DNA of 34,309 nucleotides from Eubacteriales Family XIII. Incertae Sedis bacterium (GCA_031264295.1 JAISED010000073.1:1-34309), one strand, 5' to 3'; positions 15,079 to 22,962 are shown, counted from the stretch's first letter. Notes: generated by a model from the sequence alone, not told the origin. Numbers and translations: made by a program.

Positions 15079-16395
15079 TTGCTGAAGCGCAAAATTTCAA
15101 ACGAGCTTCTGGCTTGGAAACAAAGTGAAAATAGAATGTGCCTGCTGGTTAAAGGGGCGCGTCAAGTAGGGAAAACATTTATCATCAGGCTGTTCGCGGA
15201 AGAAAACTACAAGCATTTCGTGGAGCTTAACTTTATTGAGAATCCGGCTTATCAAGCTATATTTGACGGAGATCTGAACACGGAAATGCTCATCAAGCAG
15301 ATTTCCCTTCGTGTGCCGAATGCGGAATTAGTCCCCGGCAAGACGCTGATCTTCCTTGATGAGATACAACTTTGCCCTCGGGCGCGAACGGCTCTAAAGT
15401 TTTTGGCGTCCGACAAACGTTTTGATATCATAGCTTCCGGCTCTATGCTCGGGATCAATTACAAAGATGTAGCGTCTTATCCTGTTGGATATGTAGACCA
15501 TCTCGAAATGCACTCCCTCGACTTTGAGGAATTCCTCTGGGCGAAGGGAGTGCGCCCGGGATCTATTGCGGACATCCGTGGATATTTTGAACGCCTTGAA
15601 CCTGTTCCTACTGCCATGCATGAACGCATGATGGAACTGTTCAAGGAATATATTGTCATAGGCGGCATGCCCCGTGTGGTGCAGGAGTTTGTAAACACCC
15701 ACAACTTCGCCAATGCCATCCGCCTGCAGAAGGGCATCATCAGCGATTACGCCGACGACATCGGCAAATACGCTGAGGGCACGGAGAAAACAAAGGCAAG
15801 AGCTTGCTTTTTATCGATCCCTAAGCACTTATCAAAAGACTACAAGAAATTTCAATACAGTCTTGTGGAGAAAAATGGCAACGCCCGAAAATTCGGCGGC
15901 AGTCTGATGTGGCTATATGATGCCGGAATTATCAACTTCTGTTATAATCTCAGGGCGCCTGAACTTCCGCTTGAAGGCAACGCGCAGAGCGACGCCTTCA
16001 AGGTATATATGCGCGATACGGGCTTACTGATGGCTATGCTTGACAACGGTTCGCAGGAGGATATCATTGACGGGAACCTCGGCATCTATAAGGGCGCGAT
16101 CTATGAGAACATCATAGCCGACATCTTCACCAAGTCCGGTAAAAAACTATACTATTATGAAAAAAACAACCAGTTGGAGATCGATTTTTTTATCCGCCGT
16201 AATAAAACCGCAACCGCCGTTGAGGTAAAATCGGCTGACAACAGAAAATCGAAATCCCTGAACGCGGTTATACAATATCATGGCGTGAAGCGCGGAATTA
16301 AACTATCCTCCGGAAATGTCGGTACAGCGGGTAACGTGGAGATTTACCCGCTGTATATGGCGATGTTTTTGAATGAAGGCCTTCATCCTGCGTAG
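15079..16395 (+). CDS. AAA_14 / DUF4143 family ATPase
   Basis: This is a P-loop ATPase of about 438 residues with an N-terminal AAA_14 domain (Walker A GARQVGKT, Walker B LIFLDEIQ, sensor region IIASGSMLG) and a C-terminal DUF4143 domain resembling a restriction-endonuclease-like fold (YENIIADIFTK, YYEKNNQLEIDFFI and AVEVKSADN, with E..D..EVK spacing). The family is widespread, usually of unknown role, and often occurs near accessory genes. TTG at 15079 is preferred because GGGAGG lies 8 nt upstream; GTG at 15073 would be only 2 nt away. It has its own promoter (15012-15040) and its last 13 bp overlap the convergent Fe-ADH gene. Confidence 0.88.
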   Translation: MLKRKISNELLAWKQSENRMCLLVKGARQVGKTFIIRLFAEENYKHFVELNFIENPAYQAIFDGDLNTEMLIKQISLRVPNAELVPGKTLIFLDEIQLCPRARTALKFLASDKRFDIIASGSMLGINYKDVASYPVGYVDHLEMHSLDFEEFLWAKGVRPGSIADIRGYFERLEPVPTAMHERMMELFKEYIVIGGMPRVVQEFVNTHNFANAIRLQKGIISDYADDIGKYAEGTEKTKARACFLSIPKHLSKDYKKFQYSLVEKNGNARKFGGSLMWLYDAGIINFCYNLRAPELPLEGNAQSDAFKVYMRDTGLLMAMLDNGSQEDIIDGNLGIYKGAIYENIIADIFTKSGKKLYYYEKNNQLEIDFFIRRNKTATAVEVKSADNRKSKSLNAVIQYHGVKRGIKLSSGNVGTAGNVEIYPLYMAMFLNEGLHPA

Positions 16396-17546
16396 GCTCG
16401 TTCCAGAATTCCCCTTATATCGTTCTCGACGAGCCTGCAGGGGTTGATCGCGAGCAGTCTGAACGGCATCGTCGCGTCAATAATCCCTTGGAAGTCTTTC
16501 TCTTCTATATTTATGTCCTTGAGCGTCTTTGGAACATTTATGTCCTCCCGCAGGTCAAAGACGGCCTCCACTGCCGCGTACGCCGCTTCCCTCGCCGTGA
16601 GTCCTTCGACGTTCATGCCCAGAGCGACGGCTATATCTCCGAATTTTTTCAGATTCCCCGGCAGGTTTCGTTCCATCGCATATGGCAGTATCAATCCGTT
16701 TGCTATGCCGTGCGGCGTGTGATGTATGCCGCCCATAGCCTGCGCTATTCCATGAACTACCCCGAGTCCTCCGTTCATGAAGGCGATCCCCGCGATCAGG
16801 CTCGCAACCGCCATATTCGCGCGCGCTTCGATATTGCTGCCGTCCGCCGCCGCCACGCGAAGGTTTTCCCCTATCATCTTCATGGCGTACATCCCCATCG
16901 CGTCGCTCATGGGACTCGCGTTTAAGGACACATATGATTCTATCGCGTGAGTCAGCGCGTCCATTCCGGTTGACGCGGTTACAAGCGCCGGGGTTCCTAG
17001 CTGAATCTGCGGATCGATCAGCGCTGCTCTGGGTATTATATAGTCATGCGTTACTGAAAGTTTTATCTTATTCTTCGTGTCGCTTATCACCGAAGCAGCG
17101 GTTACTTCGCTGCCCGTTCCCGCAGTCGTCGGTATGGCAATAAGCGGAACCGACGGGTTCGCTACTGTCTTCGAGCCGCCGAAGAGGTAATCCGCTACCG
17201 AACCTTCGTTTGTTCGCAGCATCGCAACCGCCTTGGCGAGGTCTATCGGACTCCCGCCGCCGAGCGCAACTACCATATCCGCCCCGCTCTCCGCGAAAAG
17301 CTTTGCTGTCATATCCACTTTTTCTATAGGAGGGTCGGGCACGGAATCCGGAAACACCACATATTCAACGCCCGCACTGTCCAGCGTCTCCCTAACAGCC
17401 GCCATTGCCGACGACTTCGCCACATTCGGCCCGGTGACGACGAATAATTTGCTCCCGCCCAGCTCCTTACAAATCTCCGGCAGTTTCTTCACAGAACCGT
17501 TGCCGAAGTAAACCCTTGTAGGCATTTTAAAAATAAAATCTTTCAT
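16383..17546 (-). CDS. Iron-containing alcohol dehydrogenase (1,3-propanediol/lactaldehyde reductase group)
   Basis: This 387-residue NAD(P)-dependent group III dehydrogenase should interconvert an aldehyde and an alcohol in fermentation. Visible are the nucleotide site VALGGGSPIDLAKA, the PTTAGTGSEVT segment and the metal ligands in GMDALTHAIE and GVVHGIAQAMGG....HGIANGL. ATG 17546 lies 5 nt after GGAGG; the frame extends upstream to 17654 without another ribosome site. The substrate cannot be told from sequence. It stands alone between convergent and divergent genes. Confidence 0.93.
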   Translation of the reverse strand: MKDFIFKMPTRVYFGNGSVKKLPEICKELGGSKLFVVTGPNVAKSSAMAAVRETLDSAGVEYVVFPDSVPDPPIEKVDMTAKLFAESGADMVVALGGGSPIDLAKAVAMLRTNEGSVADYLFGGSKTVANPSVPLIAIPTTAGTGSEVTAASVISDTKNKIKLSVTHDYIIPRAALIDPQIQLGTPALVTASTGMDALTHAIESYVSLNASPMSDAMGMYAMKMIGENLRVAAADGSNIEARANMAVASLIAGIAFMNGGLGVVHGIAQAMGGIHHTPHGIANGLILPYAMERNLPGNLKKFGDIAVALGMNVEGLTAREAAYAAVEAVFDLREDINVPKTLKDINIEEKDFQGIIDATMPFRLLAINPCRLVENDIRGILERAYAG

Positions 17547-17671
17547 CTCTTCCTCCGTATCCGCTGTGATTATGGGCATTTGCCTGTTAGTCAGCAGCAT
17601 TTCGAGAACGCTCATCTTATTGAGTAATATAGCATGTTTGCGGTGAAATTGCAATAATTTCAGAAATATAC

Positions 17672-17700
17672 TTGACAGTCGTACTAATATGATATATAGT
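17672..17700 (+). promoter_or_regulatory. Promoter of the padR operon
   Basis: TTGACA (17672-17677), 17 bp, TATAGT (17695-17700). The -10 lies in the AT-rich stretch ACTAATATGATATATAGT, which has partial dyad symmetry and may hold the PadR operator. Confidence 0.6.
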
Positions 17701-17789
17701 TATCATTGTCAGGCGTATATACGCCGATGCGGCGCCTATTTTCTGGGCTTCCGGATATCGCCGGGCGCCTATATGAAAGGAGCAGTGTT

Positions 17790-18131
17790 ATGGAACCAAA
17801 ATTATCTTCGGATTTACTCCGGGGACATACTGACACGATTGTGCTCGGCAGTCTGCTGGGGCAGGATCGCTACGGTTTTGAAATCTACAACCGGATTTTA
17901 GAACGCACGGGCGAACGATATGAGTTGAAGGAAACTACTCTATATTCCAGCTACAAGCGGCTTGAGCGGGACGGATACATCATTTCGTATTGGGGGGATG
18001 AGACACAGGGGGCACGGCGCCGGTATTACCGTATCACGGACAAGGGGCGCGAACAATACCTGCAGAACAAAATAGACCTTGAATTTACACAAAAAATCAT
18101 AAATGAACTATTGAAGGAGGATGAGCGATGA
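17790..18131 (+). CDS. PadR-family transcriptional repressor
   Basis: This 113-residue winged-helix regulator has the family core (VLGSLLGQDRYGFEIYNRI, LKETTLYSSYKRLERDGYI and the wing RRRYYRITDKGREQY) and a C-terminal dimerisation helix. ATG 17790 lies 7 nt after AAAGGAG; the longer frame from 17706 has no ribosome site. Its stop overlaps the next start by 4 bp (ATGA), so the two are translationally coupled. PadR genes are often followed by a HAAS-domain membrane protein, as here, and usually control their own operon. Confidence 0.92.
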   Translation: MEPKLSSDLLRGHTDTIVLGSLLGQDRYGFEIYNRILERTGERYELKETTLYSSYKRLERDGYIISYWGDETQGARRRYYRITDKGREQYLQNKIDLEFTQKIINELLKEDER

Positions 18132-19012
18132 ATACCAGACAGCAGATTGACTCGTTATTTTCAGGCTATGAAAAGACGGCAGGTCTTTCCGATTTCATGG
18201 AGGAGCTTGAAAGCAATCTGAATGACAGGATAGCTTCTTTGAAACAAAAAGGCATGGGCGAACAAGAGGCGTTTGACAAGGCCTTAGCGGAACTTGGCGA
18301 TATTTCAAGTCTAGCGGACGACTTGAGTCTGAAAAGGAAGCAGGATGTGTTTTCAGAGATGTATATGAAAACCAGAAATTATATCAGCCCCGTGCGCATG
18401 GCGCTTTACGTTATATGCGGCGCGCTTATAGGATTCGGTTTGATCACCGGCGTTGCGGCTTGGCTTTTTTCTTCCGTACTCGATGCCTTCTTGGGCACAG
18501 CGCTGATTTTCTGCGGTTCCGGCGTCTTAGTCGTCGTATTTCTCGGCCTGACGCAGGAAACGTCGGCAAATGAAGCTATGTCATGGAAACGCGCCCTCTG
18601 GTATGTCTTGTCTGTGGGTGCGCTTATATTCGGCGTCTTTGTCTTCGTGAACGCCTATTTCACGAAAGGCGCGGGTTTGCCCGTTGCGATAGCCTCATTG
18701 ATCCCGTTTTTCCTGCCCGGCATGTCTCTCGGCGTCTTTCTCATTCTTACCGAAAAGGACAGAAGCAAGCCTTGGGTGGCAGAACTGCGAAGAGAAGCCG
18801 TCAAATCAGCCATGCATCCCTTTGGAAGTCCCGGACGCGAGGAGCGTTTCGGACTCATCTGCGGCGCCTTGTGGATCGCCGGCATTGCCGGATTCGTCCT
18901 GTTGACAATTACAGTAGGATTTAAGTTCTCCTGGCTGGCGCTCGTAGCGGCGCTAGTCGTTCAGCTTCTTGTTCAGTCCGCATTTATGAAAGCGGATGGT
19001 AAGCGGGATTGA
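18128..19012 (+). CDS. HAAS (permease prefix) domain membrane protein
   Basis: This 294-residue protein has a cytoplasmic N-terminal helical domain of the HAAS/DUF1700/permease-prefix type (1-75: IDSLFSGYEKTAGLSDFMEE, then AFDKALAELGDISSLADDL). Six or so hydrophobic segments follow (about 90-285). The domain commonly forms a module with PadR regulators and may relay envelope signals. Function is unknown. It is coupled to padR by a 4-bp overlap. Confidence 0.8.
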   Translation: MNTRQQIDSLFSGYEKTAGLSDFMEELESNLNDRIASLKQKGMGEQEAFDKALAELGDISSLADDLSLKRKQDVFSEMYMKTRNYISPVRMALYVICGALIGFGLITGVAAWLFSSVLDAFLGTALIFCGSGVLVVVFLGLTQETSANEAMSWKRALWYVLSVGALIFGVFVFVNAYFTKGAGLPVAIASLIPFFLPGMSLGVFLILTEKDRSKPWVAELRREAVKSAMHPFGSPGREERFGLICGALWIAGIAGFVLLTITVGFKFSWLALVAALVVQLLVQSAFMKADGKRD

Positions 19013-19027
19013 CCGGGAGGATAGCTT

Positions 19028-19336
19028 ATGTTTTTTAATATGGTATATGAAATCGTAGGCAAAATCCCGTATGGGCAGGTGGTATCCTATGGACAGATCG
19101 CGCGCATGCTCGGCCGTCCCAGGGCGGCGCGAGAGGTAGGAAGGGCTATGCGATTCTGTCCGGAAGACCTCCCCTGGCAGCGCGTCGTCATGGCCGACGG
19201 TTCTATCACCGGCGGCGAATGGGCGATCATACGCCGTGCCCGTCTTGAAGAAGAGGATGTTGAATTTACGCTTGACGGTAGAGTCGATATGGAAAAATGC
19301 CGCTGGGACGGCACTGTTGTTCCGGAAGAATCGTAA
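19028..19336 (+). CDS. Alkyltransferase-like protein (ATL), MGMT fold without the active cysteine
   Basis: This 102-residue protein matches the DNA-binding C-terminal domain of O6-alkylguanine transferase (VYEIVGKIPYGQVVSYGQIA, RAAREVGRAMR, LPWQRVV). The catalytic motif PCHR is PWQR here, so it cannot accept the alkyl group. ATL proteins of this kind bind O6-alkylguanine and flag it for nucleotide-excision repair. The ATG follows GGGAGG. It converges with an OGG-type glycosylase gene, making a small repair cluster. The last 15 nt plus flank are duplicated downstream. Confidence 0.92.
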   Translation: MFFNMVYEIVGKIPYGQVVSYGQIARMLGRPRAAREVGRAMRFCPEDLPWQRVVMADGSITGGEWAIIRRARLEEEDVEFTLDGRVDMEKCRWDGTVVPEES

Positions 19337-19378
19337 GCGCCGGGACGACACTGCATGCCGGAAGAATCGTAAGCGCCG
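19322..19378 (+). repeat. 21-bp direct repeat duplicating the ATL gene end
   Basis: CCGGAAGAATCGTAAGCGCCG at 19322-19342 includes the last codons and stop of the ATL gene. An exact copy sits at 19358-19378, a 36-bp period. Confidence 0.95.
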
Positions 19379-19395
19379 TATATAATGAAGAAATC

Positions 19396-19459
19396 CGCAT
19401 TATTTCTGCGATCGCGCCCTGTGCTGCTTCTGCGCTTCGCATTATTTCTGCGATCGCGC
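19396..19459 (-). repeat. 22-bp direct repeat duplicating the ogg gene end
   Basis: CGCATTATTTCTGCGATCGCG (plus one C) occurs at 19396-19417 and 19438-19459, a 42-bp period. The second copy contains the ogg stop codon (19442-19444) and final codons; the first lies beyond the stop. Each contains the palindrome GCGATCGC. Confidence 0.95.
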
Positions 19460-20353
19460 GTAGTAGAACAGATACTGCTGCGCGATACCCGCGTGTTCCC
19501 CGAAGCGCCGCTCCGCGTAGGCTTTTGCCGCCGCCTTGTCGTCCTCTTCGAGTCCGTAAAACTCGCTCATCGCTCTGGCTATCCATACGTCCACCGGGAA
19601 GCCCTCCCTTTTGCCTAAACCGAACAGCAGGACGCAGGACGCCACCTTGGGACCCACGCCGTGTATCGAAGACACTTCCTTACACGCCTGTTCGAAACTC
19701 AGTTGTTTGAGACTTTCGAGATAGTCCGCGCCGCCCCTTGCGGATACCTGCTTTACAGCCTCTTCGATGTAGCGCGCCCGGTATCCCAGCCTGCATGGTT
19801 CCAATGCCTGCACGCCGTAATCGGACAATCTCTCAGCAAGCCTTTCTATATCAGGAAAGGCGAAATACTCCCCGCCGCCGTTCATCACAAAGCGTTCTCC
19901 GAAGTGCCTGCACAGACTTTCCACACATCCCTTGATTCGAGGTATGTGATTGTTCTGGGAGATAATAAAAGATATCAATGTCTCCCAGGGGTCTTGGTTT
20001 AAAATCCTTATGCCTGCGCCGCAGGCGGCGGCGCGTATCATCACCTCGTCGCCGTCCGTGAGTTTCCGCTTAATTTCACCGTAATCTCTGGACAGATCAA
20101 GATAATCCGTCCAGAACTCCGCCGATTTTGGCGATTTTAACGAGCCGGGACTCGTCGTCCCGCAGACTCTGACGACCAGCCTGCCTGCATATTCCTGTCC
20201 GGCATCCGGCGAAAAGCTGATATTCGCGAGCGCTCCGCTTACGACGCCCGAATAGCTTCCGTCGTCTGTCTTTTCCCACCTGAACGCTTGGCCGCATTCG
20301 AATATATGCTCAAGGCTGAAATCCTTCACATGTTCGAAAATTATCTCTGTCAA
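19442..20353 (-). CDS. ogg: 8-oxoguanine DNA glycosylase/AP lyase, OGG1 family
   Basis: This 303-residue bifunctional base-excision enzyme should remove 8-oxoguanine. It has the N-terminal TBP-like OGG_N domain (FSLEHIFECGQAFRWEKT) and a helix-hairpin-helix GPD module (ETLISFIISQNNHIPRIKG, SSIHGVGPKVASCVLLFGLG, then KREGFPVDVWIAR with the catalytic Lys and Asp). The start is taken as TTG at 20353 because GGGGAG lies 6 nt upstream and homology begins there. The frame stays open to 20452, but that part only translates a 15-bp tandem repeat. It converges with the ATL gene. Confidence 0.9.
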   Translation of the reverse strand: MTEIIFEHVKDFSLEHIFECGQAFRWEKTDDGSYSGVVSGALANISFSPDAGQEYAGRLVVRVCGTTSPGSLKSPKSAEFWTDYLDLSRDYGEIKRKLTDGDEVMIRAAACGAGIRILNQDPWETLISFIISQNNHIPRIKGCVESLCRHFGERFVMNGGGEYFAFPDIERLAERLSDYGVQALEPCRLGYRARYIEEAVKQVSARGGADYLESLKQLSFEQACKEVSSIHGVGPKVASCVLLFGLGKREGFPVDVWIARAMSEFYGLEEDDKAAAKAYAERRFGEHAGIAQQYLFYYARSQK

Positions 20354-20365
20354 TTTACACTCCCC

Positions 20366-20500
20366 GTACTTTATCGCACTGTACTTTATCACACTGTACT
20401 TTATCGCACTGTACTTTATCACACTGTACTTTGTAGCACTGTACTTTATCACACTGTACTTTGTAGCACTGTACTTTGTAGCACTTTACTTCATCGCAAG
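20366..20500. repeat. 15-bp tandem repeat, eight units plus a degenerate ninth
   Basis: Units of GTACTTTATCGCACT / GTACTTTATCACACT / GTACTTTGTAGCACT run from 20366 to 20485. A diverged ninth (TTACTTCATCGCAAG, 20486-20500) contains the last codons and stop of the downstream minus-strand gene. The array fills the spacer between that gene and ogg. Confidence 0.95.
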
Positions 20501-21297
20501 CCCTTCACGTCTACATTAACGGCTCTTACATTGTAGGCGGTCATCTTCCCCACCTGTTCGGCGACGCGCTTTTGCAGCGCCTCCGCCACGCTGAACACCT
20601 TCACACCGTATCGCAGATTCACCGATATGTTCACCGTAATCCCGGATTCTCCATTGTCGGTGTTTACACGCTGTACCGACTCCACACCTTCAACCGTCCC
20701 GCCGCTTATTATCGCTATATCGTAAACCGCTCTCGCTGATATCGTGTACTTCCCCTGATAGCTGAACGCGGGTCTTACAACCGACCTGTCCGATATCCTG
20801 GCGCGCCTGCCCCTGATATCCAGTATTATCCGCAATGGATGCACAAAATAGCCTGAAAAATCCTTTTTCAGCTGAAATGACGGCACCGGTATGACGTGCT
20901 TGCCGAGTTCATGCCGCTGTTTTTCAGCTATATTTCGTTCCTTTGCGGTGGTTATCGACTCTATATCAATGAGTTCTTCAGGCTCGGGCAATCCCAGCCT
21001 TGCTACTATACGTTCAACCATCTTTTCTGATGTCCCTATCACCAGCATAGACGCGGGTTCAAGCTCTTTTATTTTCTGAACAACGGCATTTCTGTGTTCA
21101 TCCTCTGAAAAGAGCGCCGTCTTTATGGCTCTGATCTTCGTATCCTGTCTCTTAGCCGATTTACCTGCGACAGCGCTGTTTCTCATAATAAAGAGTCCGT
21201 CGTCCAATATGCTCTCCGCGCCCAGTCTGCGGCAGAGGTTGATCGCCTGGTAGCTCTTACCGCTTCCGCTCTTACCTATTAACCCAAAAACTTTCAT
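20491..21297 (-). CDS. P-loop ATPase fused to an Asp23/Gls24-like domain
   Basis: This 268-residue protein starts with a Walker A loop (LIGKSGSGKSYQAINL) and a nucleotide-kinase-like domain to about 150, and ends in an Asp23/Gls24 (DUF322) domain at about 165-265 (YTISARAVYDIAIISGGTVE, VNISVNLRYGVKVFSVAEAL, AVNVDVKGL). Gls24 proteins are small envelope-stress proteins that usually stand alone. The fusion suggests a nucleotide-controlled version, though substrate and partner are unknown. It is the first of two genes before ogg on the minus strand, separated from it by the 15-bp repeat array. Confidence 0.82.
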   Translation of the reverse strand: MKVFGLIGKSGSGKSYQAINLCRRLGAESILDDGLFIMRNSAVAGKSAKRQDTKIRAIKTALFSEDEHRNAVVQKIKELEPASMLVIGTSEKMVERIVARLGLPEPEELIDIESITTAKERNIAEKQRHELGKHVIPVPSFQLKKDFSGYFVHPLRIILDIRGRRARISDRSVVRPAFSYQGKYTISARAVYDIAIISGGTVEGVESVQRVNTDNGESGITVNISVNLRYGVKVFSVAEALQKRVAEQVGKMTAYNVRAVNVDVKGLR

Positions 21298-21298
21298 C

Positions 21299-21327
21299 TT
21301 TACTTACCAATTTCACTCTGCTATAAT
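21299..21327 (+). promoter_or_regulatory. Ferredoxin gene promoter
   Basis: TATAAT (21322-21327) is perfect; TTTACT (21299-21304), 17 bp upstream, is a 4/6 match to -35. The -35 touches the start of the divergent P-loop/Gls24 gene. Confidence 0.5.
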
Positions 21328-21374
21328 AAGTTGTGTGTGTGTTTTATTTAATTTCATTAAAGGAGGTATTTGAA

Positions 21375-21542
21375 ATGTCTTATGTTATAAGCGATGCTTG
21401 TATTGCGTGCGGAGCATGCGTACCTGAGTGCCCGACCGAAGCGATTTCCGAAGGTGATATCTACACCATCGACGCAGACACCTGCATTGATTGCGGCGCT
21501 TGTGCAAGCGCATGTCCCGTGGACGCGCCTGCGGAAGGATAA
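21375..21542 (+). CDS. 2[4Fe-4S] ferredoxin, clostridial type
   Basis: This 55-residue low-potential electron carrier has two CxxCxxCxxxCP clusters (CIACGACVPECP and CIDCGACASACP). It would link pyruvate oxidation and hydrogenase or flavin enzymes in the cytoplasm. ATG 21375 follows AAAGGAGG by 8 nt. It has its own promoter and is followed by a strong intrinsic terminator, so it is monocistronic and probably well expressed. Confidence 0.97.
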   Translation: MSYVISDACIACGACVPECPTEAISEGDIYTIDADTCIDCGACASACPVDAPAEG

Positions 21543-21590
21543 CTGCGGCAATGGCTTTGGGAGACTTCTAAGGCCTAAGATACGATACCG

Positions 21591-21630
21591 ATAATAACCG
21601 TTTCTGACGAAGCGGTTATTATTTTTTATC
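21591..21630 (+). terminator. Intrinsic terminator of the ferredoxin gene
   Basis: ATAATAACCG (21591-21600) pairs with CGGTTATTAT (21613-21622); the stem can extend inward around a TGAC loop, and a T-run follows. Confidence 0.9.
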
Positions 21631-21774
21631 GGCTTGCTTCCGCGTACCGATTTGCTTCCGCGTACCGATTTATTTCTGCGTACCGGCTTACTTCCGCGTA
21701 CCGGCTTACTTCTGCGTACCGGCTTGCTTCCGCGTATTGATTTACTTCCGCGTACCGATTTGCTTCCGCGTACC
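21631..21774. repeat. 18-bp tandem repeat, eight units, next to the rex stop
   Basis: Eight units of (GG/GA)(C/T)TT(G/A)CTTCCGCGTACC run contiguously. The next stretch (21775-21795) contains the rex stop and last codons, with a related TCCTCCGCGTCC. The array lies between the ferredoxin terminator and rex. Confidence 0.95.
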
Positions 21775-21777
21775 GCC

Positions 21778-22431
21778 TCACTCCTCCGCGTCCTGTTGCG
21801 ACTGAGTTTTATTTACATAATATGCCAGTGAAAGCAGGCTGTCGCTTATATGAACGTTCTCCACCGCTACATCCTCAGGGATTTCAAGATCGACAGGCGC
21901 GAAATTCCATATGCCCTTGACGCCGCCCTTTACAAGCCTGTCCGCCGCTTGCTGCGCATTGGCGCTCGGCGTGGTTATTATTCCTATGTCGATCTGCTTC
22001 TCTGCGAGAAAATCATCGATTTCCGATACCCCTCTTATGCGCACGCCGTTGGCGCTCGTATTTATGATCTCCGGTCTGACGTCGAACATGCCGGCCACAG
22101 TGAACCCGTCCTCATATGTATAAATGTAATTGGCGACGGCCAATCCCAGATTCCCTGCTCCTATTACCACGGTCTTATATTCCCTTACAAGCCCGAGAAT
22201 GCCGTTGATCTGTTGGTACAGACTTTCGATGTTATATCCATATCCTTGTTGCCCGAAGCCGCCGAAGTTATTGAAATCCTGGCGAATCTGCGATGCCGTA
22301 CATCCGATAAGCCTGCTCAGTTCACCCGAAGAAATCCTGCCCGTCTTCTTATGCATGAGTTCCTCAAGATACCGTCTATATCTCGGCAGGCGTTTGATTA
22401 CAGTGCCTGAAATTCTTTCATTTCCCTTCAT
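21778..22431 (-). CDS. rex: Redox-sensing transcriptional repressor Rex
   Basis: This 217-residue dimeric repressor senses the NADH/NAD ratio and controls fermentation genes. It has an N-terminal winged helix (KRLPRYRRYLEELMHKK, LSRLIGCTASQIRQDFNNFG) and a Rossmann domain (TVVIGAGNLGLAVANYIY, FDVRPEIIN, ITTPSANAQQAADRLV). ATG 22431 follows GAGGTGG by a few nt; earlier in-frame ATGs code through a hairpin leader. A T-tract hairpin sits just upstream. No clear Rex operator (TTGT..A....T..ACAA) was found in this window, so its targets probably lie elsewhere. Confidence 0.95.
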   Translation of the reverse strand: MKGNERISGTVIKRLPRYRRYLEELMHKKTGRISSGELSRLIGCTASQIRQDFNNFGGFGQQGYGYNIESLYQQINGILGLVREYKTVVIGAGNLGLAVANYIYTYEDGFTVAGMFDVRPEIINTSANGVRIRGVSEIDDFLAEKQIDIGIITTPSANAQQAADRLVKGGVKGIWNFAPVDLEIPEDVAVENVHISDSLLSLAYYVNKTQSQQDAEE

Positions 22432-22446
22432 TGTCCACCTCAACAA

Positions 22447-22469
22447 AAACCCGGTGAAAAACCGGGTTT
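22447..22469 (-). terminator. Terminator-like hairpin in the rex leader
   Basis: On the minus strand AAACCCGGT-N5-ACCGGGTTT is followed at once by a T-run (TTTTTG). It ends only about 10 nt before the rex ribosome site, so it is either an attenuator of rex or the terminator of upstream acpP. Confidence 0.65.
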
Positions 22470-22494
22470 CAAACAGCCGCGCATCGAAAAGCAT

Positions 22495-22511
22495 AAAAAA
22501 CCGCCGCGGTA
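22495..22511 (-). terminator. Short GC hairpin with T6 downstream of acpP
   Basis: On the minus strand ACCG-CGG-CGGT is followed by six T. The stem is short, so this is a weak intrinsic terminator candidate between acpP and rex. Confidence 0.4.
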
Positions 22512-22632
22512 TCGAGTATTCACTTGCGATAACAGACTGACATTTAATTTAGAATCGTCAATTCTGATGAAACTTTTCATCCGGAAGCGCTGTCTTTATG
22601 CGCCGTTTCAAGGCTACGCGCCTGTTACACCG

Positions 22633-22863
22633 CTACTGTAACTGCTCATCAACAAAACGTACAATATCCCCGACCGTCTGGAACTTCTCAGCCTCTTCAT
22701 CGGGCACTTCGATCTCAAACTCATCTTCGATGGCCATAATGATCTCCACCGCATCCAGCGAATCAGCCTCAAGATCCTTCATCAAATGCGTTTCAAGTGT
22801 TATTGATGCTTCATCCGCTTGCAGCTGGTCTATTATAATTTCCTTAATTTTTGCAAATGTCAT
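22633..22863 (-). CDS. acpP: Acyl carrier protein
   Basis: This 76-residue acidic four-helix carrier for fatty-acid synthesis has the phosphopantetheine attachment Ser in DLEADSLDAVEI and the family end VGDIVRFVDEQL. ATG 22863 lies 8 nt after GGAGG. No other fatty-acid gene is adjacent, so it is a stand-alone carrier here, possibly for a specialised pathway. Confidence 0.95.
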   Translation of the reverse strand: MTFAKIKEIIIDQLQADEASITLETHLMKDLEADSLDAVEIIMAIEDEFEIEVPDEEAEKFQTVGDIVRFVDEQLQ

Positions 22864-22933
22864 ATCACTATCCTCCATTGCTATTTTCAATCCCTGAACC
22901 GGTACATACGGTGCGCTTCCAATGTCTTCCCCT

Positions 22934-22962
22934 ATTATAATTTACCTTTAGAGGAACTTCAA
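22934..22962 (-). promoter_or_regulatory. acpP promoter
   Basis: On the minus strand TTGAAG (22957-22962), 17 bp, TATAAT (22934-22939). The leader is about 65 nt. Confidence 0.7.

Noticed and set aside
20354-20452. N-terminal extension of ogg with KYSAIKYSV repeats
   Set aside because: It is a translation of the 15-bp intergenic array; a TTG with a good ribosome site marks the true start at the beginning of homology.
21631-21774. Possible CRISPR array
   Set aside because: The 18-bp units are contiguous with no spacers and diverge unit to unit; there are no cas genes.
21634-21831. Repetitive + strand frame (LLPRTD/LLPRTG units)
   Set aside because: It only translates the 18-bp repeat array, lacks a ribosome site and runs into the rex gene on the other strand.
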